Shown here piece after piece: positions 30,848 to 41,192 of a DNA stretch of 64,000 nucleotides (within the stretch, counting starts at the first letter, position 1; each line of letters opens with the position of its first letter). The translations under genes and the position numbers were made by a program. This DNA is from Mycobacterium montefiorense (GTDB taxonomy: Bacteria > Actinomycetota > Actinomycetes > Mycobacteriales > Mycobacteriaceae), in contig NZ_BFCH01000011.1 in assembly GCF_003112775.1 (NCBI RefSeq), forward strand, positions 124,083-188,082. Reading direction: 5' to 3'. The notes under the pieces are model-generated. The model worked only from the letters and a program-made list of their open reading frames with translations. It did not search any database and had not been told where the DNA came from.

Positions 30848-31360
30848 ATGTCGGGTCGTCGCAGAACCGCGGTTATCGCTTTGGCGTTCGTGTCGTCGGG
30901 GGCGTTATCGCTTGCCCCCGCGGCGTTCGCAGCCGACCCGCTCTGGAACGGGCAGTACATCCTGACGTTGTCCGCCAACGCGAAGAACGGCACCAGCATC
31001 GCCGCCCGCCAACCCGAATACGCTCACCGGGCCAGCGTCTCGATCACCTCGAAGTGCACGGCCGGTGCCTGCACCGCCACGGTGAACGACCCACCGCCGC
31101 CCAAAAACGACTCCATGCCACCGACGATCGAGTTCACCTGGAATGGGTCCCAGTGGGTGCGCGAGATGACCTGGCAATGGGACTGCCTATTGCCCGACGG
31201 GACAACCGAATCCGACCCCGCGAAATCGATCACGGCGTACACGCCCGGGCCGAATGGCGTCCTGACCGGCGTTTTTCACACTGATATCAAAAGCGGTGCC
31301 TGTCAGGGCAATGTCGATATGCCAGTGTCCGCCGCGCCGGCGAATCCGCCCGTCGTGTAG
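30848..31360 (+). CDS. Secreted protein (Rv2253 homologue)
   Basis: A 170-residue protein with a Sec signal peptide (basic start, hydrophobic core, cleavage near APAAFAADP at about residue 28). The mature part has a WNGQYILTLSANAKNGTSIA start and two pairs of Cys likely to form disulfides. Family function unknown. Start supported by GGGAGGAACG directly upstream. Follows the lipid kinase as in M. tuberculosis. Confidence 0.88.
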   Translation: MSGRRRTAVIALAFVSSGALSLAPAAFAADPLWNGQYILTLSANAKNGTSIAARQPEYAHRASVSITSKCTAGACTATVNDPPPPKNDSMPPTIEFTWNGSQWVREMTWQWDCLLPDGTTESDPAKSITAYTPGPNGVLTGVFHTDIKSGACQGNVDMPVSAAPANPPVV

Positions 31361-31368
31361 CGAGTGGC

Positions 31369-31881
31369 CTAGCCGACGCCCCGGCTGAGCCAGGTCACCT
31401 CGCCGGCCTCGCCGCCGTCGCGGTAGGCCTCGAGCGCCTCGTCCCACGCGGTGCCCAGCACGGAATCCAGCTCGGCGGCCAGCGTGTCGGCGCCCTGCGC
31501 CATCATCGCCCGCAGCCGCATCTCGCCGACCATGATGTCGCCACTGGCGCTCATTGCGCCGGTCCACAAGCCCAGTTGCGGGGTGTGGCTGAAGCGGTGG
31601 CCGTCGACTCCGGGGCTTGGGTCCTCGGTCACCTCGAACCGCAGCACCGACCAGGACCGCAGCGCGTTGGCCAACCGGGCACCGGTACCCACCGGACCGA
31701 CCCAGTTGGTGACGGCACGCAGCTGTCCCGGCATCGCCGGCTGCGGTGTCCACACCAAGTTGGCTTTGGACTGCAGGGTCGACGACAACGCCCACTCAAC
31801 ATGCGGGCACACCGCCGCGGGCGAGGCGTGCACGTACACCACACCAGCCGTCACGTCGGCGAATTGATTCGACGCACGCAT
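31369..31881 (-). CDS. DUF3145 family protein (Rv2256c homologue)
   Basis: A 170-residue protein of the actinobacterial DUF3145 family (VVYVHASPAAVCPHVEWALS, SWSVLRFEVTEDPSPGVDG, GLWTGAMSASGDIMVGE). Widely conserved in mycobacteria, with no known activity. Converges on the secreted protein gene with an 8-base gap. The 137 bases upstream (31882-32018) should hold its promoter. Confidence 0.92.
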   Translation of the reverse strand: MRASNQFADVTAGVVYVHASPAAVCPHVEWALSSTLQSKANLVWTPQPAMPGQLRAVTNWVGPVGTGARLANALRSWSVLRFEVTEDPSPGVDGHRFSHTPQLGLWTGAMSASGDIMVGEMRLRAMMAQGADTLAAELDSVLGTAWDEALEAYRDGGEAGEVTWLSRGVG

Positions 31882-32018
31882 CTACCTGCTCCTTCGGTTC
31901 CACGAGGGACGTCTTCCCCAACGACCTGGCGAACCGACAAGCTGGATTATTTAGATGCGATTGTTTCGTACGTGTCTATTGTGCCCTGTGATACCCGTGT
32001 TGCGCTAGTGCTCGATGG

Positions 32019-32840
32019 TTATTTCATGTATTGGAGCAGCACCGCGTCGGCGACGGCCGGCCACAGGTCGAGTGCCCAGTCGCCGAAATCGCGGTCTGTC
32101 AGGGCCACCAGCGCCAGGTCCGCATCGGGATCTGCCCAGATGAAACCGCCTGCTTGACCGAAATGGCCGTAGGTCCGCGCCGAGTTGTGCGCCCCCGTCC
32201 AATGCGGCGATTTGGCATCCCGGAGCTCGAAGCCCAGCCCCCAATCGTTGGGCCGCTGCACGCCATAGCCGGGCAACACGCCGTCCAGGCCGGGAAACTG
32301 CACGGTCGTCGCGTCGGCGTGCAGCTGCGGCGAGACGATCGACGGGCGCAACAGGTCGCCGGCGAATGCCGCCAGGTCCGTCACCGTCGAGGTGCCGCCG
32401 AAGCCGGCTTCCAGCGCGCCGCCATCCAGCCGGGTCGCGGCCATGTTCAACGGCTCGGACACCGCCTCGGCGAGATAGCGGCCGAACTCGATGCTCGACT
32501 CTCGCTCCACGGTCTGGGCCAGCACGGCAAAGCCGTAGTTGGAATACATGCGCCGGGTGCCGGGCTTGGCCTGCACCCGATCGGAGTGCATCGCCAGGCC
32601 CGACGCGTGCGCCAGCAGATGCCGGACCGTCGAGCCGGGCGGGCCGGCAGGGCTGTCCAGCTCGACGACGCCCTCTTCGATCGCGACCTGCGCGGCGCGG
32701 GCGACCAGCGGCTTGGTGACCGACGCCAGCTCGAACACCCGCTCGGTGTCGCCGTGGGTGGCCAGCACCCCGGCGGGCCCGATCACCGCGGCGGCGGCGG
32801 CCGGAACCGGCCAGTCATCGAGAAGATCGAGAGCGGCCAT
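32019..32840 (-). CDS. Serine beta-lactamase-like protein (Rv2257c homologue)
   Basis: A 273-residue class C-type beta-lactamase/esterase-fold protein. S40-V-T-K43 is the nucleophile motif, MYSNYGF carries the YxN motif and HFGQAGG the third (HxG) motif. No signal peptide, so probably cytoplasmic; it may be an esterase or peptidase rather than a true beta-lactamase. The ATG at 32840 is chosen because it fits the 272-residue homologue and avoids the next gene. Confidence 0.88.
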   Translation of the reverse strand: MAALDLLDDWPVPAAAAAVIGPAGVLATHGDTERVFELASVTKPLVARAAQVAIEEGVVELDSPAGPPGSTVRHLLAHASGLAMHSDRVQAKPGTRRMYSNYGFAVLAQTVERESSIEFGRYLAEAVSEPLNMAATRLDGGALEAGFGGTSTVTDLAAFAGDLLRPSIVSPQLHADATTVQFPGLDGVLPGYGVQRPNDWGLGFELRDAKSPHWTGAHNSARTYGHFGQAGGFIWADPDADLALVALTDRDFGDWALDLWPAVADAVLLQYMK

Positions 32841-32853
32841 TAGGTCCGGCGCG

Positions 32854-33918
32854 TCACTTCGTGGCGATGTAGTAGTTGTTGATCGGGTCGGACTCGATCT
32901 CGGCGACCTGCACGTCACCGAATCCGGCGTCGCCGAGCATCGAGATGGCCAACTGAGATCCCCAGGCCGTGCCCAGCCCGGCGCCGTCCAGCGCCAGCGA
33001 CACTGTCATGCAGTGCATCAGCGAGACGGTATAGAGGTAGGTGCTCATCGGGATGTCGACGTTCTCCTCGAGCCGGCTGGACGCCTTGATGTCGGCCATC
33101 AGGAACACGCCGCCGGGTCGCAGGGCGCGATAGATGTTCTCCAGCACCTGCGCCGGCTGGGCCTGATCGTGGATGGCGTCGAAGACCGTGATCACGTCGT
33201 AGGCATCCGTCTTGTCCAGCGCGGTCAGGTTGTGGCTCTCGAAGGTCGCGTTGGTCAGGCCGAGACGAGCCGCCTCCTGGACGCCGGTGGAGATGGCCTG
33301 CTCGGAAAAGTCGATGCCGGTGAACCGACTGTTTGGAAACGCCTGGGCCATCACGTTGATCGCATGACCGCTGCCGCAGCCGAGATCGGCCACATCGGCT
33401 CCGGAGCGCAAGCGTTCCGGCAAGCCGTCGACCAACGGCAGCACGACGTCGACCAGCGCCAGGTCGAACACGGTTGCGCTCTGTTCGGCCATCAGCGCGT
33501 GGAAGCGCGGGAACTCGCTGTACGGCAGGCCGCGACCCTCGCGGAAACATCGGACAATCTTCTGCTCGACCTCGCCGAGCTGCGGGAGAAACAAGGCCAC
33601 CAGCGCCAGGTTGTCCGGCCCGGCGGCACGGGTCAGCACCGCCGCGCGGTGGGCCGGCAGTGCGTAGGTTCCGGCGCCGGCGTCGTAGTCGACGACGTGT
33701 CCGGTCGTCATGCCGCCCAGCCACTCTCGGACGTAACGCTCGTTGAGGCCCGTGGCGTCGGCGATCTGCGCGCTGGTGGCCGCCCCGAGTGCGGCCATCT
33801 TGTCCAGCAGACCGGTCTGGTGCCCAATACTCAGCAGGATTGCGAGGCTTGCGCCATCGATGGTTGCGACCATCCGGTCGGCGAATTCTTCGGTGGTTTC
33901 CACGGCCGTCACGCTCAC
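32854..33918 (-). CDS. SAM-dependent methyltransferase (Rv2258c homologue)
   Basis: A 354-residue methyltransferase with an N-terminal winged-helix dimerisation domain ([20 protein letters not shown]) and a Rossmann SAM domain ([19 protein letters not shown], then [10 protein letters not shown]). The size equals M. tuberculosis Rv2258c, whose substrate is not established. The GTG at 33918 is chosen from that length. Divergent from mscR 97 bases away and 13 bases ahead of the beta-lactamase-like gene, probably an operon. Confidence 0.9.
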   Translation of the reverse strand: MSVTAVETTEEFADRMVATIDGASLAILLSIGHQTGLLDKMAALGAATSAQIADATGLNERYVREWLGGMTTGHVVDYDAGAGTYALPAHRAAVLTRAAGPDNLALVALFLPQLGEVEQKIVRCFREGRGLPYSEFPRFHALMAEQSATVFDLALVDVVLPLVDGLPERLRSGADVADLGCGSGHAINVMAQAFPNSRFTGIDFSEQAISTGVQEAARLGLTNATFESHNLTALDKTDAYDVITVFDAIHDQAQPAQVLENIYRALRPGGVFLMADIKASSRLEENVDIPMSTYLYTVSLMHCMTVSLALDGAGLGTAWGSQLAISMLGDAGFGDVQVAEIESDPINNYYIATK

Positions 33919-34015
33919 GGACGCTACACCCGCTCGCTGTCGCGCCGGTTGACAAAGGCTGATGGGTGGACGCCCGGCCGCGCAGTGTATGGCCTTCGAC
34001 AGTAGGTTGTAGGCC

Positions 34016-35113
34016 ATGAGTCAGACAGTGCGCGGAGTGATTTCACGCAAGAAGGGCCAGCCCGTCGAACTGGTCGACATCGTCGTCCCGGACCCCGGTC
34101 CCGGAGAGGCCTTGGTCGACATCATCGCCTGCGGGGTGTGCCACACCGATCTGACTTATCGCGAGGGCGGCATCAACGACGAGTATCCGTTCCTGCTCGG
34201 CCACGAAGCCGCGGGCACGGTCGAAGCGGTCGGGCCGGGCGTCACCGCCGTCGAGCCGGGCGACTTCGTGATCCTGAACTGGCGCGCGGTGTGCGGCCAG
34301 TGCCGAGCCTGCAAACGTGGCAAGCCACACCTGTGCTTCGACACCTCCAATGCCACCCAGAAGATGACGCTGACCGACGGCACCGAGCTGACCCCCGCGC
34401 TGGGCATCGGGGCCTTCGCCGACAAGACGCTGGTCGCGGCCGGTCAGTGCACCAAGGTCAATCCCGATGCCGACCCCGCGGTCGCCGGGCTGCTGGGCTG
34501 CGGCGTGATGGCGGGCATCGGCGCCGCGATCAACACCGGCGCCGTCGACCGCGACGACACCGTCGCGGTGATCGGTTGCGGCGGTGTGGGCGATGCCGCG
34601 ATCGCGGGTGCCGCGCTGGTCGGCGCGAAAAAGATCATCGCCGTCGACACCGACAACACCAAGCTGGACTGGGCCCGTAAGTTCGGCGCCACCCACACCC
34701 TCAACGCCCGCGAACTCGACCCCGGAAAGGACGTGGTCGAAACCATCCAGGACCTCACCGACGGCTTCGGCGTCGACGTGGTGATCGACGCGGTCGGCCG
34801 GCCCGAGACGTGGAAGCAGGCCTTCTACGCTCGTGATCTCGCCGGCACCGTGGTGCTGGTAGGTGTGCCGACGCCGGATATGAAGCTGGAGATGCCGCTG
34901 GTCGACTTCTTCTCTCGCGGCGGGTCGTTGAAGTCGTCGTGGTACGGCGACTGCCTACCCGAACGCGACTTCCCCACCCTGATCGATCTGTATCTGCAGG
35001 GCCGGCTTCCGTTGGAAGAGTTTGTTTCGGAACGAATCGGGCTAGACGGCATCGAGGAGGCGTTCGAGAAGATGCATGACGGCAAGGTGCTGCGTTCGGT
35101 AGTGGTGCTGTAG
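34016..35113 (+). CDS. mscR: S-(hydroxymethyl)mycothiol dehydrogenase
   Basis: A 365-residue zinc alcohol dehydrogenase matching mycobacterial MscR (Rv2259). It oxidises the mycothiol-formaldehyde adduct and reduces S-nitrosomycothiol. Catalytic zinc ligands C42 (GVCHTD) and H63 (GHE) and the structural zinc cluster [15 protein letters not shown] are visible, with the NAD motif GCGGVGDAA. The next gene starts immediately after the stop, so the pair is an operon for formaldehyde and nitrosative detoxification. Confidence 0.93.
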   Translation: MSQTVRGVISRKKGQPVELVDIVVPDPGPGEALVDIIACGVCHTDLTYREGGINDEYPFLLGHEAAGTVEAVGPGVTAVEPGDFVILNWRAVCGQCRACKRGKPHLCFDTSNATQKMTLTDGTELTPALGIGAFADKTLVAAGQCTKVNPDADPAVAGLLGCGVMAGIGAAINTGAVDRDDTVAVIGCGGVGDAAIAGAALVGAKKIIAVDTDNTKLDWARKFGATHTLNARELDPGKDVVETIQDLTDGFGVDVVIDAVGRPETWKQAFYARDLAGTVVLVGVPTPDMKLEMPLVDFFSRGGSLKSSWYGDCLPERDFPTLIDLYLQGRLPLEEFVSERIGLDGIEEAFEKMHDGKVLRSVVVL

Positions 35114-35737
35114 ATGGTCGACATCGATCGGGTCGTCACGCACGGCACCTTCGAACTCGACGGCGGCAGTTGGGAAGTCGACAACAACATCTGGTTGATC
35201 GGCGACAACTCCAACGTGGTGGTGTTCGACGCGGCTCACGATGCGACGCCGATCGTCGACGCTGTGGGAGGCCGCCATGTGGTGGCGGTGGTGTGCACGC
35301 ATGGCCACAATGACCATGTCACGGTGGCGCCCGAACTCGGCAAGATACTCGACGCACCGGTGCTGCTGCATCCCGCCGACGAAGAGCTATGGCGAATGAC
35401 CCACCAGGACAAAGACTTTCGTGCCATCTCCGATGGGCAAAAGTTGAACATCGCCGGCACCGAGCTAACCGCGCTGCACACCCCCGGCCACTCCCCCGGA
35501 TCGGTGTGCTGGTACGTGCACGACCTCGGTGTCGTGTTCAGCGGCGACACCCTGTTCGCCGGCGGCCCCGGCGCCACCGGGCGCTCGTACTCCGATTTCC
35601 CGACGATCCTGCAGTCGATCTCCGAGCGGCTCGGCAAGCTGCCCGGCGAGACCGTCGTGCACACCGGCCACGGCGACAGCACCATCATCGGCGACGAGAT
35701 CGTGCACTACCAGGAGTGGGTGGCGCGGGGCCACTGA
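35114..35737 (+). CDS. Metallo-beta-lactamase-fold hydrolase (Rv2260 homologue)
   Basis: A 207-residue glyoxalase II-like hydrolase. The metal motif HGHNDH is at residues 63-68, followed by HTPGHSPGS and FSGDTLF, which complete the dinuclear site. It abuts mscR with no gap, the conserved arrangement; hydrolysis of the S-formylmycothiol (or another mycothiol thioester) made by MscR is the likely job, by context. Confidence 0.92.
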   Translation: MVDIDRVVTHGTFELDGGSWEVDNNIWLIGDNSNVVVFDAAHDATPIVDAVGGRHVVAVVCTHGHNDHVTVAPELGKILDAPVLLHPADEELWRMTHQDKDFRAISDGQKLNIAGTELTALHTPGHSPGSVCWYVHDLGVVFSGDTLFAGGPGATGRSYSDFPTILQSISERLGKLPGETVVHTGHGDSTIIGDEIVHYQEWVARGH

Positions 35738-35749
35738 CCCGGCGGTAAC

Positions 35750-36514
35750 TCAGTGACCTTCGAGGATTCGCTGCTTCTCGATCTGAAACTCCTCTTCGGT
35801 CAACGCCCCGGAATCTCGCAGCGCCGCCAGCGTTTTGAGCCGCTCCAGCCGAACGCCCTCATCGGTGGGTTCGTACGCCACGGCGGGCGGCACCATGGGC
35901 GCTGACACCGGCACGACGGGCCACTCGGTGGGCCCGGACAGCTGGGATGCCTGCACCACCGCCGCTGCCGCCCGGCGCCGGGTGCGGGACAGCCACAGTC
36001 CCGACACGATCGAATCAACCAGGCCCACAACGAACATCGCGACAAACACCCACACCAAAAAGCCGTAGGAACTCGCGTGGCCGAAGGCCAGTCGGGGCGC
36101 GATGAATCCGTTGACCTGGCCGTCGGTGGTGATGTTGTACGTGCCCGCGGCGGGAATCTGAGCCACCCACACCCGCACGTGTGCGTCGTTGTTGACTGTT
36201 GTTGTGCTGCCGATATTTTCGGTCATCGACGGCTGTGCCATCCCGTCGGGCGGGCTGATCGTTACCCCCAGCGGCGGCACCGGCAGGCCGCCGCCGTTGG
36301 GGCCGCCGATCACCACGGCGTGCAGGCTGACGGTGACCTCGCCGGCGGGCAGGTACACGCTGCCCGAACCCGGGATCGGGACCTCGCCGTAGGCGTTGTA
36401 CTTGTCCAGGAAAAACGCGTTCAGCACCAGCGTGACGATAAAGCCGCCGATCGACACGATGATCATCGCGATGGCAGCGGCCAGCGAAATCTTGGCAATC
36501 CGTCTGCTGCGCAT
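35750..36514 (-). CDS. Membrane protein with C-terminal SHOCT domain
   Basis: A 254-residue protein with two membrane helices: residues about 8-32 and 148-172 ([20 protein letters not shown]). Between them is a roughly 115-residue extracellular beta-rich part ([20 protein letters not shown]). The last 32 residues are a SHOCT module ([20 protein letters not shown]), a short motif thought to mediate oligomerisation. Function unknown. In M. tuberculosis this spot holds Rv2261c-Rv2262c, so the gene is a local difference. Confidence 0.82.
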   Translation of the reverse strand: MRSRRIAKISLAAAIAMIIVSIGGFIVTLVLNAFFLDKYNAYGEVPIPGSGSVYLPAGEVTVSLHAVVIGGPNGGGLPVPPLGVTISPPDGMAQPSMTENIGSTTTVNNDAHVRVWVAQIPAAGTYNITTDGQVNGFIAPRLAFGHASSYGFLVWVFVAMFVVGLVDSIVSGLWLSRTRRRAAAAVVQASQLSGPTEWPVVPVSAPMVPPAVAYEPTDEGVRLERLKTLAALRDSGALTEEEFQIEKQRILEGH

Positions 36515-36571
36515 CCACGCAGTGTGTCATTGCTAGTGACCCGGGGCCAGCGAAAGAGCACACTGATAGCC

Positions 36572-37528
36572 ATGTCCAACGATCTCGTCGCCACCGTGCC
36601 AGACCTGTCCGGGAAACTGGCCGTCATCACCGGAGCCAACAGCGGTCTGGGTTTCGGGTTGGCCCGCCGACTCTCGGCGGCCGGCGCCGACGTGGTCATG
36701 GCGATCCGCAACCGGGCCAAGGGTGAGGCGGCAGTCGAGCAGATCCGCGACAGCGTGCCGGATGCCAAGCTGACGATCAAATCCCTCGACCTGTCGTCGC
36801 TGGCCTCGGTCGCCGCGCTGGGCGAGCAACTCAACGCCGAAGGCCGGCCGATCGACATTCTGATCAACAACGCCGGGGTGATGACACCACCGGAACGCGA
36901 TGCCACCGCCGACGGCTTCGAATTGCAGTTCGGCAGTAACCATCTCGGGCACTTCGCGCTGACCGCGCATCTGCTGCCGCTGCTGCGCGCCGCGGAGCGC
37001 GCCCGAGTCGTCTCGTTGAGCAGCCTCGCGGCCAGCCAGAGCGGCAAGGTCCACTTCGACGACTTACAGTTCGAAAAGTCGTACGCGCCGATGCCGGCTT
37101 ACGGCCAGTCCAAGATCGCGGTGCTGATGTTCGCCCGCGAGTTGGACAAGCGCAGCCGCGCCGGCGGCTGGGGCATCGTCTCCAACGCCGCACACCCCGG
37201 CCTGACCAAGACCAACCTGCAGGTCAGCGGACCGTCCTATGGCCGCGAAAAGCCGGCGCTGATGGAGCGCCTGTACAAGGCGTCGTGGCGTTTCACGCCC
37301 TTCCTGTGGCAGGAGATCGACGAGGGGATTCTGCCCGCCCTGTATGCCGCGGCCACCCCGGCGGCCGAGGGCGGCGAATTCTACAGACCACGCGGATTCA
37401 TGGAACTCGCAGGTGGCGGGGTGAAAGTTGCCAGCACGCCCGCGCGTGCCCGCAACGACGACGACTGCCGGCGACTGTGGGAGATTTCCGAGAAGCTCAC
37501 CGGCGTCAGCTACCCAGCAACCAATTAG
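36572..37528 (+). CDS. Short-chain dehydrogenase/reductase (Rv2263 homologue)
   Basis: A 318-residue SDR related to retinol/WW-domain-type dehydrogenases. [13 protein letters not shown] binds NAD(P), NNAGVM follows, and the catalytic Ser is in VSLSSLA with YGQSK providing Tyr and Lys. The homologue has 317 residues, which supports the ATG at 36572; the frame is open upstream. The substrate is unknown, probably a lipid alcohol or ketone. Confidence 0.9.
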   Translation: MSNDLVATVPDLSGKLAVITGANSGLGFGLARRLSAAGADVVMAIRNRAKGEAAVEQIRDSVPDAKLTIKSLDLSSLASVAALGEQLNAEGRPIDILINNAGVMTPPERDATADGFELQFGSNHLGHFALTAHLLPLLRAAERARVVSLSSLAASQSGKVHFDDLQFEKSYAPMPAYGQSKIAVLMFARELDKRSRAGGWGIVSNAAHPGLTKTNLQVSGPSYGREKPALMERLYKASWRFTPFLWQEIDEGILPALYAAATPAAEGGEFYRPRGFMELAGGGVKVASTPARARNDDDCRRLWEISEKLTGVSYPATN

Positions 37529-37677
37529 CAACTCAGACAAGGCTTTTCAGCCTCACCCTGCTTATGACCGCTGGTCAGGCAAAAAGATCGCGGTGACCAG
37601 AGTTTCGGCACCGCGCGGCAACGGGTAACCGACAGCGAATCGGGGGTCGAAACTGCAACTCGCAAGGGGGACGTCAA

Positions 37678-38073
37678 ATGAGCGTGCAGGATGACAAAAC
37701 AGCTGGCCAAGAAGCCGACCAGCAGGCAGCTGAGCAGCCTCAGGACGCCGATCAGCAGCTAACGGAGAAGCCGAAGCCGGGCGAGGAACAAAAAGAAAAA
37801 GCCGCCGAAATGATGACGGCCTACGAGGACCGGCCCACCTTGGTGCTGCCGGGATCCGGCGGGGCAGTCTCGGGGACCGCGATCGGCGCCTGGCTGGACG
37901 ATGACGGCAACCCAAAGAACAACGAAAGCCCGGACGGCAAGGGTTCAGGCGACGACAAGGCCCAGAAAGAACAAATCGAGAAAGACAAGGCCTTGAACGA
38001 AGAACTCAAGAAACTGGCCGCCGAGGACAACAAGGGCGAGAAGCGGCCTGCGGCCGGCGGCAGGCCGTCCTAG
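37678..38073 (+). CDS. Hydrophilic, probably disordered small protein
   Basis: A 131-residue, highly charged protein rich in Glu, Lys, Asp and Gln with no hydrophobic segment except a short TLVLPGSGGAVSGTAIGAWL patch around residues 60-79. Charged ends look intrinsically disordered. No family recognised. Real coding is supported by the AAGGGGG ribosome site before the ATG and by the in-phase codon pattern. Its stop overlaps the stop of the convergent Rv2264c-like gene. Confidence 0.65.
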   Translation: MSVQDDKTAGQEADQQAAEQPQDADQQLTEKPKPGEEQKEKAAEMMTAYEDRPTLVLPGSGGAVSGTAIGAWLDDDGNPKNNESPDGKGSGDDKAQKEQIEKDKALNEELKKLAAEDNKGEKRPAAGGRPS

Positions 38074-39884
38074 GAACCCCCAAGTCCTGGAATTGGCATG
38101 CCAAATCCAGGAATACGTGGGATGGGCGGAATCGCCGGGATCGGCGGGACCCGCGGTGCGGGCGCCGGTATTTGGGGCACCGGCGGCGGAGCCGGAGCCT
38201 CGACCGGTGGCGAGGGTGCCGCCGGGACCGGCGTATCGACGGCCGCGGGCGGCGGAGTGTCCACTGCCACCGGAGCCGGAGCAGGCGCGTCGGCCGGTGG
38301 CGGCGCGGCGGGCTCTGCTGGAGTCGCGGCCTGACCGGTGATCGGCGCCTGGCTCGCCGGGGCGGGTTGTGGCGCCCCACTGTTGGGTGGTGGCGCGGAA
38401 ACCGGACTCGTTCCCACGCCGGGGCTCGGCGTCGTGGCCGGTTTGTTGTCGGAGAGGCCGATCGCCAACGCGACGCCAACCAGCAACACCGCCACTGCCG
38501 TGCTGATGATCACCATCCCCGGCATCCGATGCCAGGGAATGACTGAGGTCTTTTTCTCCCGCTGTGGCCGCTCGGGCTGGTCGAAGTTCATGGCGGGGCG
38601 CGCCGACGTATAGCCGGACCCGCCACCATGAGTCGCGGCGCCGACGGGCATGACGCGCGAATCGTCGGCCGCCTCAGACCAAGCCAGCGCGGGCATCAGG
38701 CTCGATACCGGCTCCGAGGGCGGCGCCTGGGTCAGCACGGACTTGTGTTCCTCCACCGCCACGGGAGCGGCGACCGCCGCCGCTACGGCCGCTGCCGTGG
38801 CTCGGGAGGCGGCCGGGGTCAGCAGGGTCGCGCTGGTCTCGCCCGGTCCACGCGTCGCGCGCAACGCCCCACCGATGGCCGGCGCCAGATGCGGCCGCGG
38901 CATCGTCACAACCGGAACTCGCAGGTGACCGGAGAGCATCGTGGTGACCGCCGGGATGTTGGCGCCACCTCCGACCGAGACCACCGCGACCAGATCGCGA
39001 ATCCCGTTGCGCGCCAGGGTTTCATCCAGGACCGTCACAAAGTTGGTCAGCGACGTGCGGATCGCGTCGTCCAGTTCGTTGCGGGTGAGCCGGACCTCGC
39101 CCGGTATCCCCGGTAGCCGCTCGGACAGCGTGGCAACCGTGCTCGACGAGAGCTGCTCTTTGGCGTTTCGGCAACCGGTCCGCAGCCGGCCCAGCGGCCC
39201 GATCGCCGAGGTGCCGGACGGATCGAAGGAAGCGGCGCTGGGCAGGTTGGCCAGAACGGTCGTCAACAGCGCCTGATCGATCAAGTCGCCGGAGAAGTCG
39301 AGGTGCCGCACGGTCGGCGCAAGAGGGTAGTAGTCACCCGCGGCGTCCATCAGCGTGATGCTGGTGCCGCTGCCGCCGAAGTCGCAGACGGCCACGGTCC
39401 CGCGCGCCGGGATGCCCGGGTTGGCCCGCACGGCGAACAGCGTCGCGGCGGCATCGGGGATCAACGTCAGCGGCTGGGCACGGTTTGTCCATTCGGGCAC
39501 CCGGCTCAGCGCGGAACCCAGCGCGTTGACCGCGTTCGATCCCCAGTGCGCGGGGTGGGTCACCGCGACGTTTTCGGGTAGCTCGCGCCCGGCGGCGGCG
39601 TAGGCCAAGGCACGCAATCCGTCGGCGGCCAACGCCTCGCTCTGGTGCACCGAGCCGTCGGCCGCCACGATGCCGATCGGATCGCCGACCCGGTCGACGA
39701 AGCCGGTGATCACCAAGCCTGGCTGGTCCAGTCGGGGATTCTCGGCCGGCACCCCGATCTCGGGTAGACGCTCGCGGTACAGCGTCATGACGGGCTTACG
39801 TGTAACGGCGTGATCGGCGGTGACCGCGGCGAAATTAGTCGCACCAATCGAGAGCCCCAGCGCGGGCGCAGCTCCGTCTGACAT
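38070..39884 (-). CDS. Hsp70/actin-fold membrane protein with proline-rich tail (Rv2264c homologue)
   Basis: A 604-residue protein. The N half is an actin/Hsp70-like ATPase fold (LGLSIGATNFAAV, VAVCDFGGSGTSITLMD and VVSVGGGANIPAVT are the phosphate-binding strands). One membrane helix lies at about 455-477 (GMVIISTAVAVLLVGVALAI). The C-terminal 125 residues are a Pro/Ala-rich low-complexity tail, presumably in the cell wall. It matches Rv2264c in architecture. A role in envelope assembly is suspected but not shown. Confidence 0.88.
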   Translation of the reverse strand: MSDGAAPALGLSIGATNFAAVTADHAVTRKPVMTLYRERLPEIGVPAENPRLDQPGLVITGFVDRVGDPIGIVAADGSVHQSEALAADGLRALAYAAAGRELPENVAVTHPAHWGSNAVNALGSALSRVPEWTNRAQPLTLIPDAAATLFAVRANPGIPARGTVAVCDFGGSGTSITLMDAAGDYYPLAPTVRHLDFSGDLIDQALLTTVLANLPSAASFDPSGTSAIGPLGRLRTGCRNAKEQLSSSTVATLSERLPGIPGEVRLTRNELDDAIRTSLTNFVTVLDETLARNGIRDLVAVVSVGGGANIPAVTTMLSGHLRVPVVTMPRPHLAPAIGGALRATRGPGETSATLLTPAASRATAAAVAAAVAAPVAVEEHKSVLTQAPPSEPVSSLMPALAWSEAADDSRVMPVGAATHGGGSGYTSARPAMNFDQPERPQREKKTSVIPWHRMPGMVIISTAVAVLLVGVALAIGLSDNKPATTPSPGVGTSPVSAPPPNSGAPQPAPASQAPITGQAATPAEPAAPPPADAPAPAPVAVDTPPPAAVDTPVPAAPSPPVEAPAPPPVPQIPAPAPRVPPIPAIPPIPRIPGFGMPIPGLGGS

Positions 39885-39952
39885 GGTCCATCCCCGTATA
39901 TCGAGCGGAATGCCCCCGCATCCGCCAAAGCCCGATTTTATCGCCTATACCT

Positions 39953-39976
39953 ATAGCCAATCTCTGCATTGGCTAT
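39953..39976. promoter_or_regulatory. Inverted repeat upstream of the Rv2264c-like gene
   Basis: ATAGCCAAT-N6-ATTGGCTAT has perfect 9-bp arms in the AT-richer gap 39885-40017 ahead of the actin-fold gene. It may be an operator, or a terminator for the upstream dehydrogenase gene on the same strand, whose stop is 42 bases before it. Confidence 0.45.
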
Positions 39977-40017
39977 GCGTGAGCTGTATAACGAATCGGC
40001 CACAGCATCCGCGCTGG

Positions 40018-41103
40018 TCAGCGTATGTTGCCTGCTCCTGCGATCAGCGGAAGGTCCAGCGGGGTGACCCAGCCGGGCCGCAAATCGTTGACTGCCGGCA
40101 CGGCATTCAACGCGCGCAACCCGGTCGCCAGGCACCCGGCGGCGGCCGCGTCCCGGCCCGAGCCGTCGGTGAACCGGAACGCGGTCTCCTGGAAGATGCT
40201 CGGGGTTCCTTCGATGTCAACGCGATAGACGTCGTTGTCGTTGCCCGTCGGCCAGTCGGGCGCGGCGTCGAGCCCGATGCGGTTGACGTGTTCGAGCTGG
40301 ATGCGCGTTTCGCCCTGGTAGACGCCGTTGATGGTGAACCGGACGGCGGCGACGTGACCGGCTTTGATCACGCCCCGGGCGGAGTTGCGCTCGGTCGGGG
40401 TCACCCACTTGTCCCAGGTGGTGGTGATCTCGTCGAGCATGATCCCGGCGGCGTGCGCGATCATCGGGATGGTCGCACCCCAGGCGAAGATCAACACGTC
40501 GCGGTTTTCCAGCATCGGGCTGTACTCGGGCTCGCGGCCGATGCCCATCTCGACTTCGTAGTCGCCTTCGTAGTTGGTGTAGTCCAGCAGCTCCGACGCC
40601 CGGACCTTGCGGATCTCCGATGTCAGCCCCATCAGCGTCATCGGGAACAGGTCGTTGGCGAATCCCGGGTCGATGCCCGTGGTGAAGCAGGACGCCTGCC
40701 CCAGCTCGCACGCTTCGGTGATCGGCTCGATCCAGTTCGGCAGGTTCAGGTGCATGGTCGGCCACACCCACGGCGTCATCGCCGTCGAACACACGTCGAT
40801 GCCGGCCCGCAGGAAGCGGGTGATCAGCGAGATGTTCTCTTTGGCGTGCATCGCCGTCGGGCCGTAATGCACCAGAGCGTCGGGCTTCAAGGCGATCAGG
40901 GCGTCGATGTCGTCGGTGGCCACAACACCCACCTGCTCGGGCATCCCGCAGATCTCCCCGACGTCGCGGCCAACCTTGTCCGGATTGCTGACGCCCACGC
41001 CGACCAACTCAAACAGCGGGTGCTTGACGATCTCCGGGATCACCATCCTGCCCACGAAGCCCGTGCCAAACACCACCACACGCTTTGAGCCGCTTATCGA
41101 CAT
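40018..41103 (-). CDS. Dihydrodipicolinate reductase-like NAD(P) dehydrogenase
   Basis: A 361-residue protein with an N-terminal Rossmann motif VVVFGTGFVGRMVIPEI and the overall plan of 2,4-diaminopentanoate/dihydrodipicolinate reductase-like enzymes (VHYGPTAMHAKENISLI, FTTGIDPGFANDLFP). Such genes are frequent in mycobacteria near lipid-degradation genes; the substrate is unknown and a role in lysine synthesis is unlikely. No M. tuberculosis counterpart expected at this position. Confidence 0.8.
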   Translation of the reverse strand: MSISGSKRVVVFGTGFVGRMVIPEIVKHPLFELVGVGVSNPDKVGRDVGEICGMPEQVGVVATDDIDALIALKPDALVHYGPTAMHAKENISLITRFLRAGIDVCSTAMTPWVWPTMHLNLPNWIEPITEACELGQASCFTTGIDPGFANDLFPMTLMGLTSEIRKVRASELLDYTNYEGDYEVEMGIGREPEYSPMLENRDVLIFAWGATIPMIAHAAGIMLDEITTTWDKWVTPTERNSARGVIKAGHVAAVRFTINGVYQGETRIQLEHVNRIGLDAAPDWPTGNDNDVYRVDIEGTPSIFQETAFRFTDGSGRDAAAAGCLATGLRALNAVPAVNDLRPGWVTPLDLPLIAGAGNIR

Positions 41104-41192
41104 ACCAAACCTTCCGTTCGCCGGCCCCCGCTTGGCTTCACATTAAGCGCGCACAGTGTGACCTCTAGCACCCTGTCCCGCTAAGTGACACG

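Noticed and set aside
32539..34005. Plus-strand frame of 488 codons over the methyltransferase and beta-lactamase-like genes
   Set aside because: Shadow frame rich in R, Q, G and H; the minus-strand genes have full motifs.
39820..41088. Plus-strand frame of 422 codons over the dihydrodipicolinate reductase-like gene
   Set aside because: Antisense shadow without motifs.
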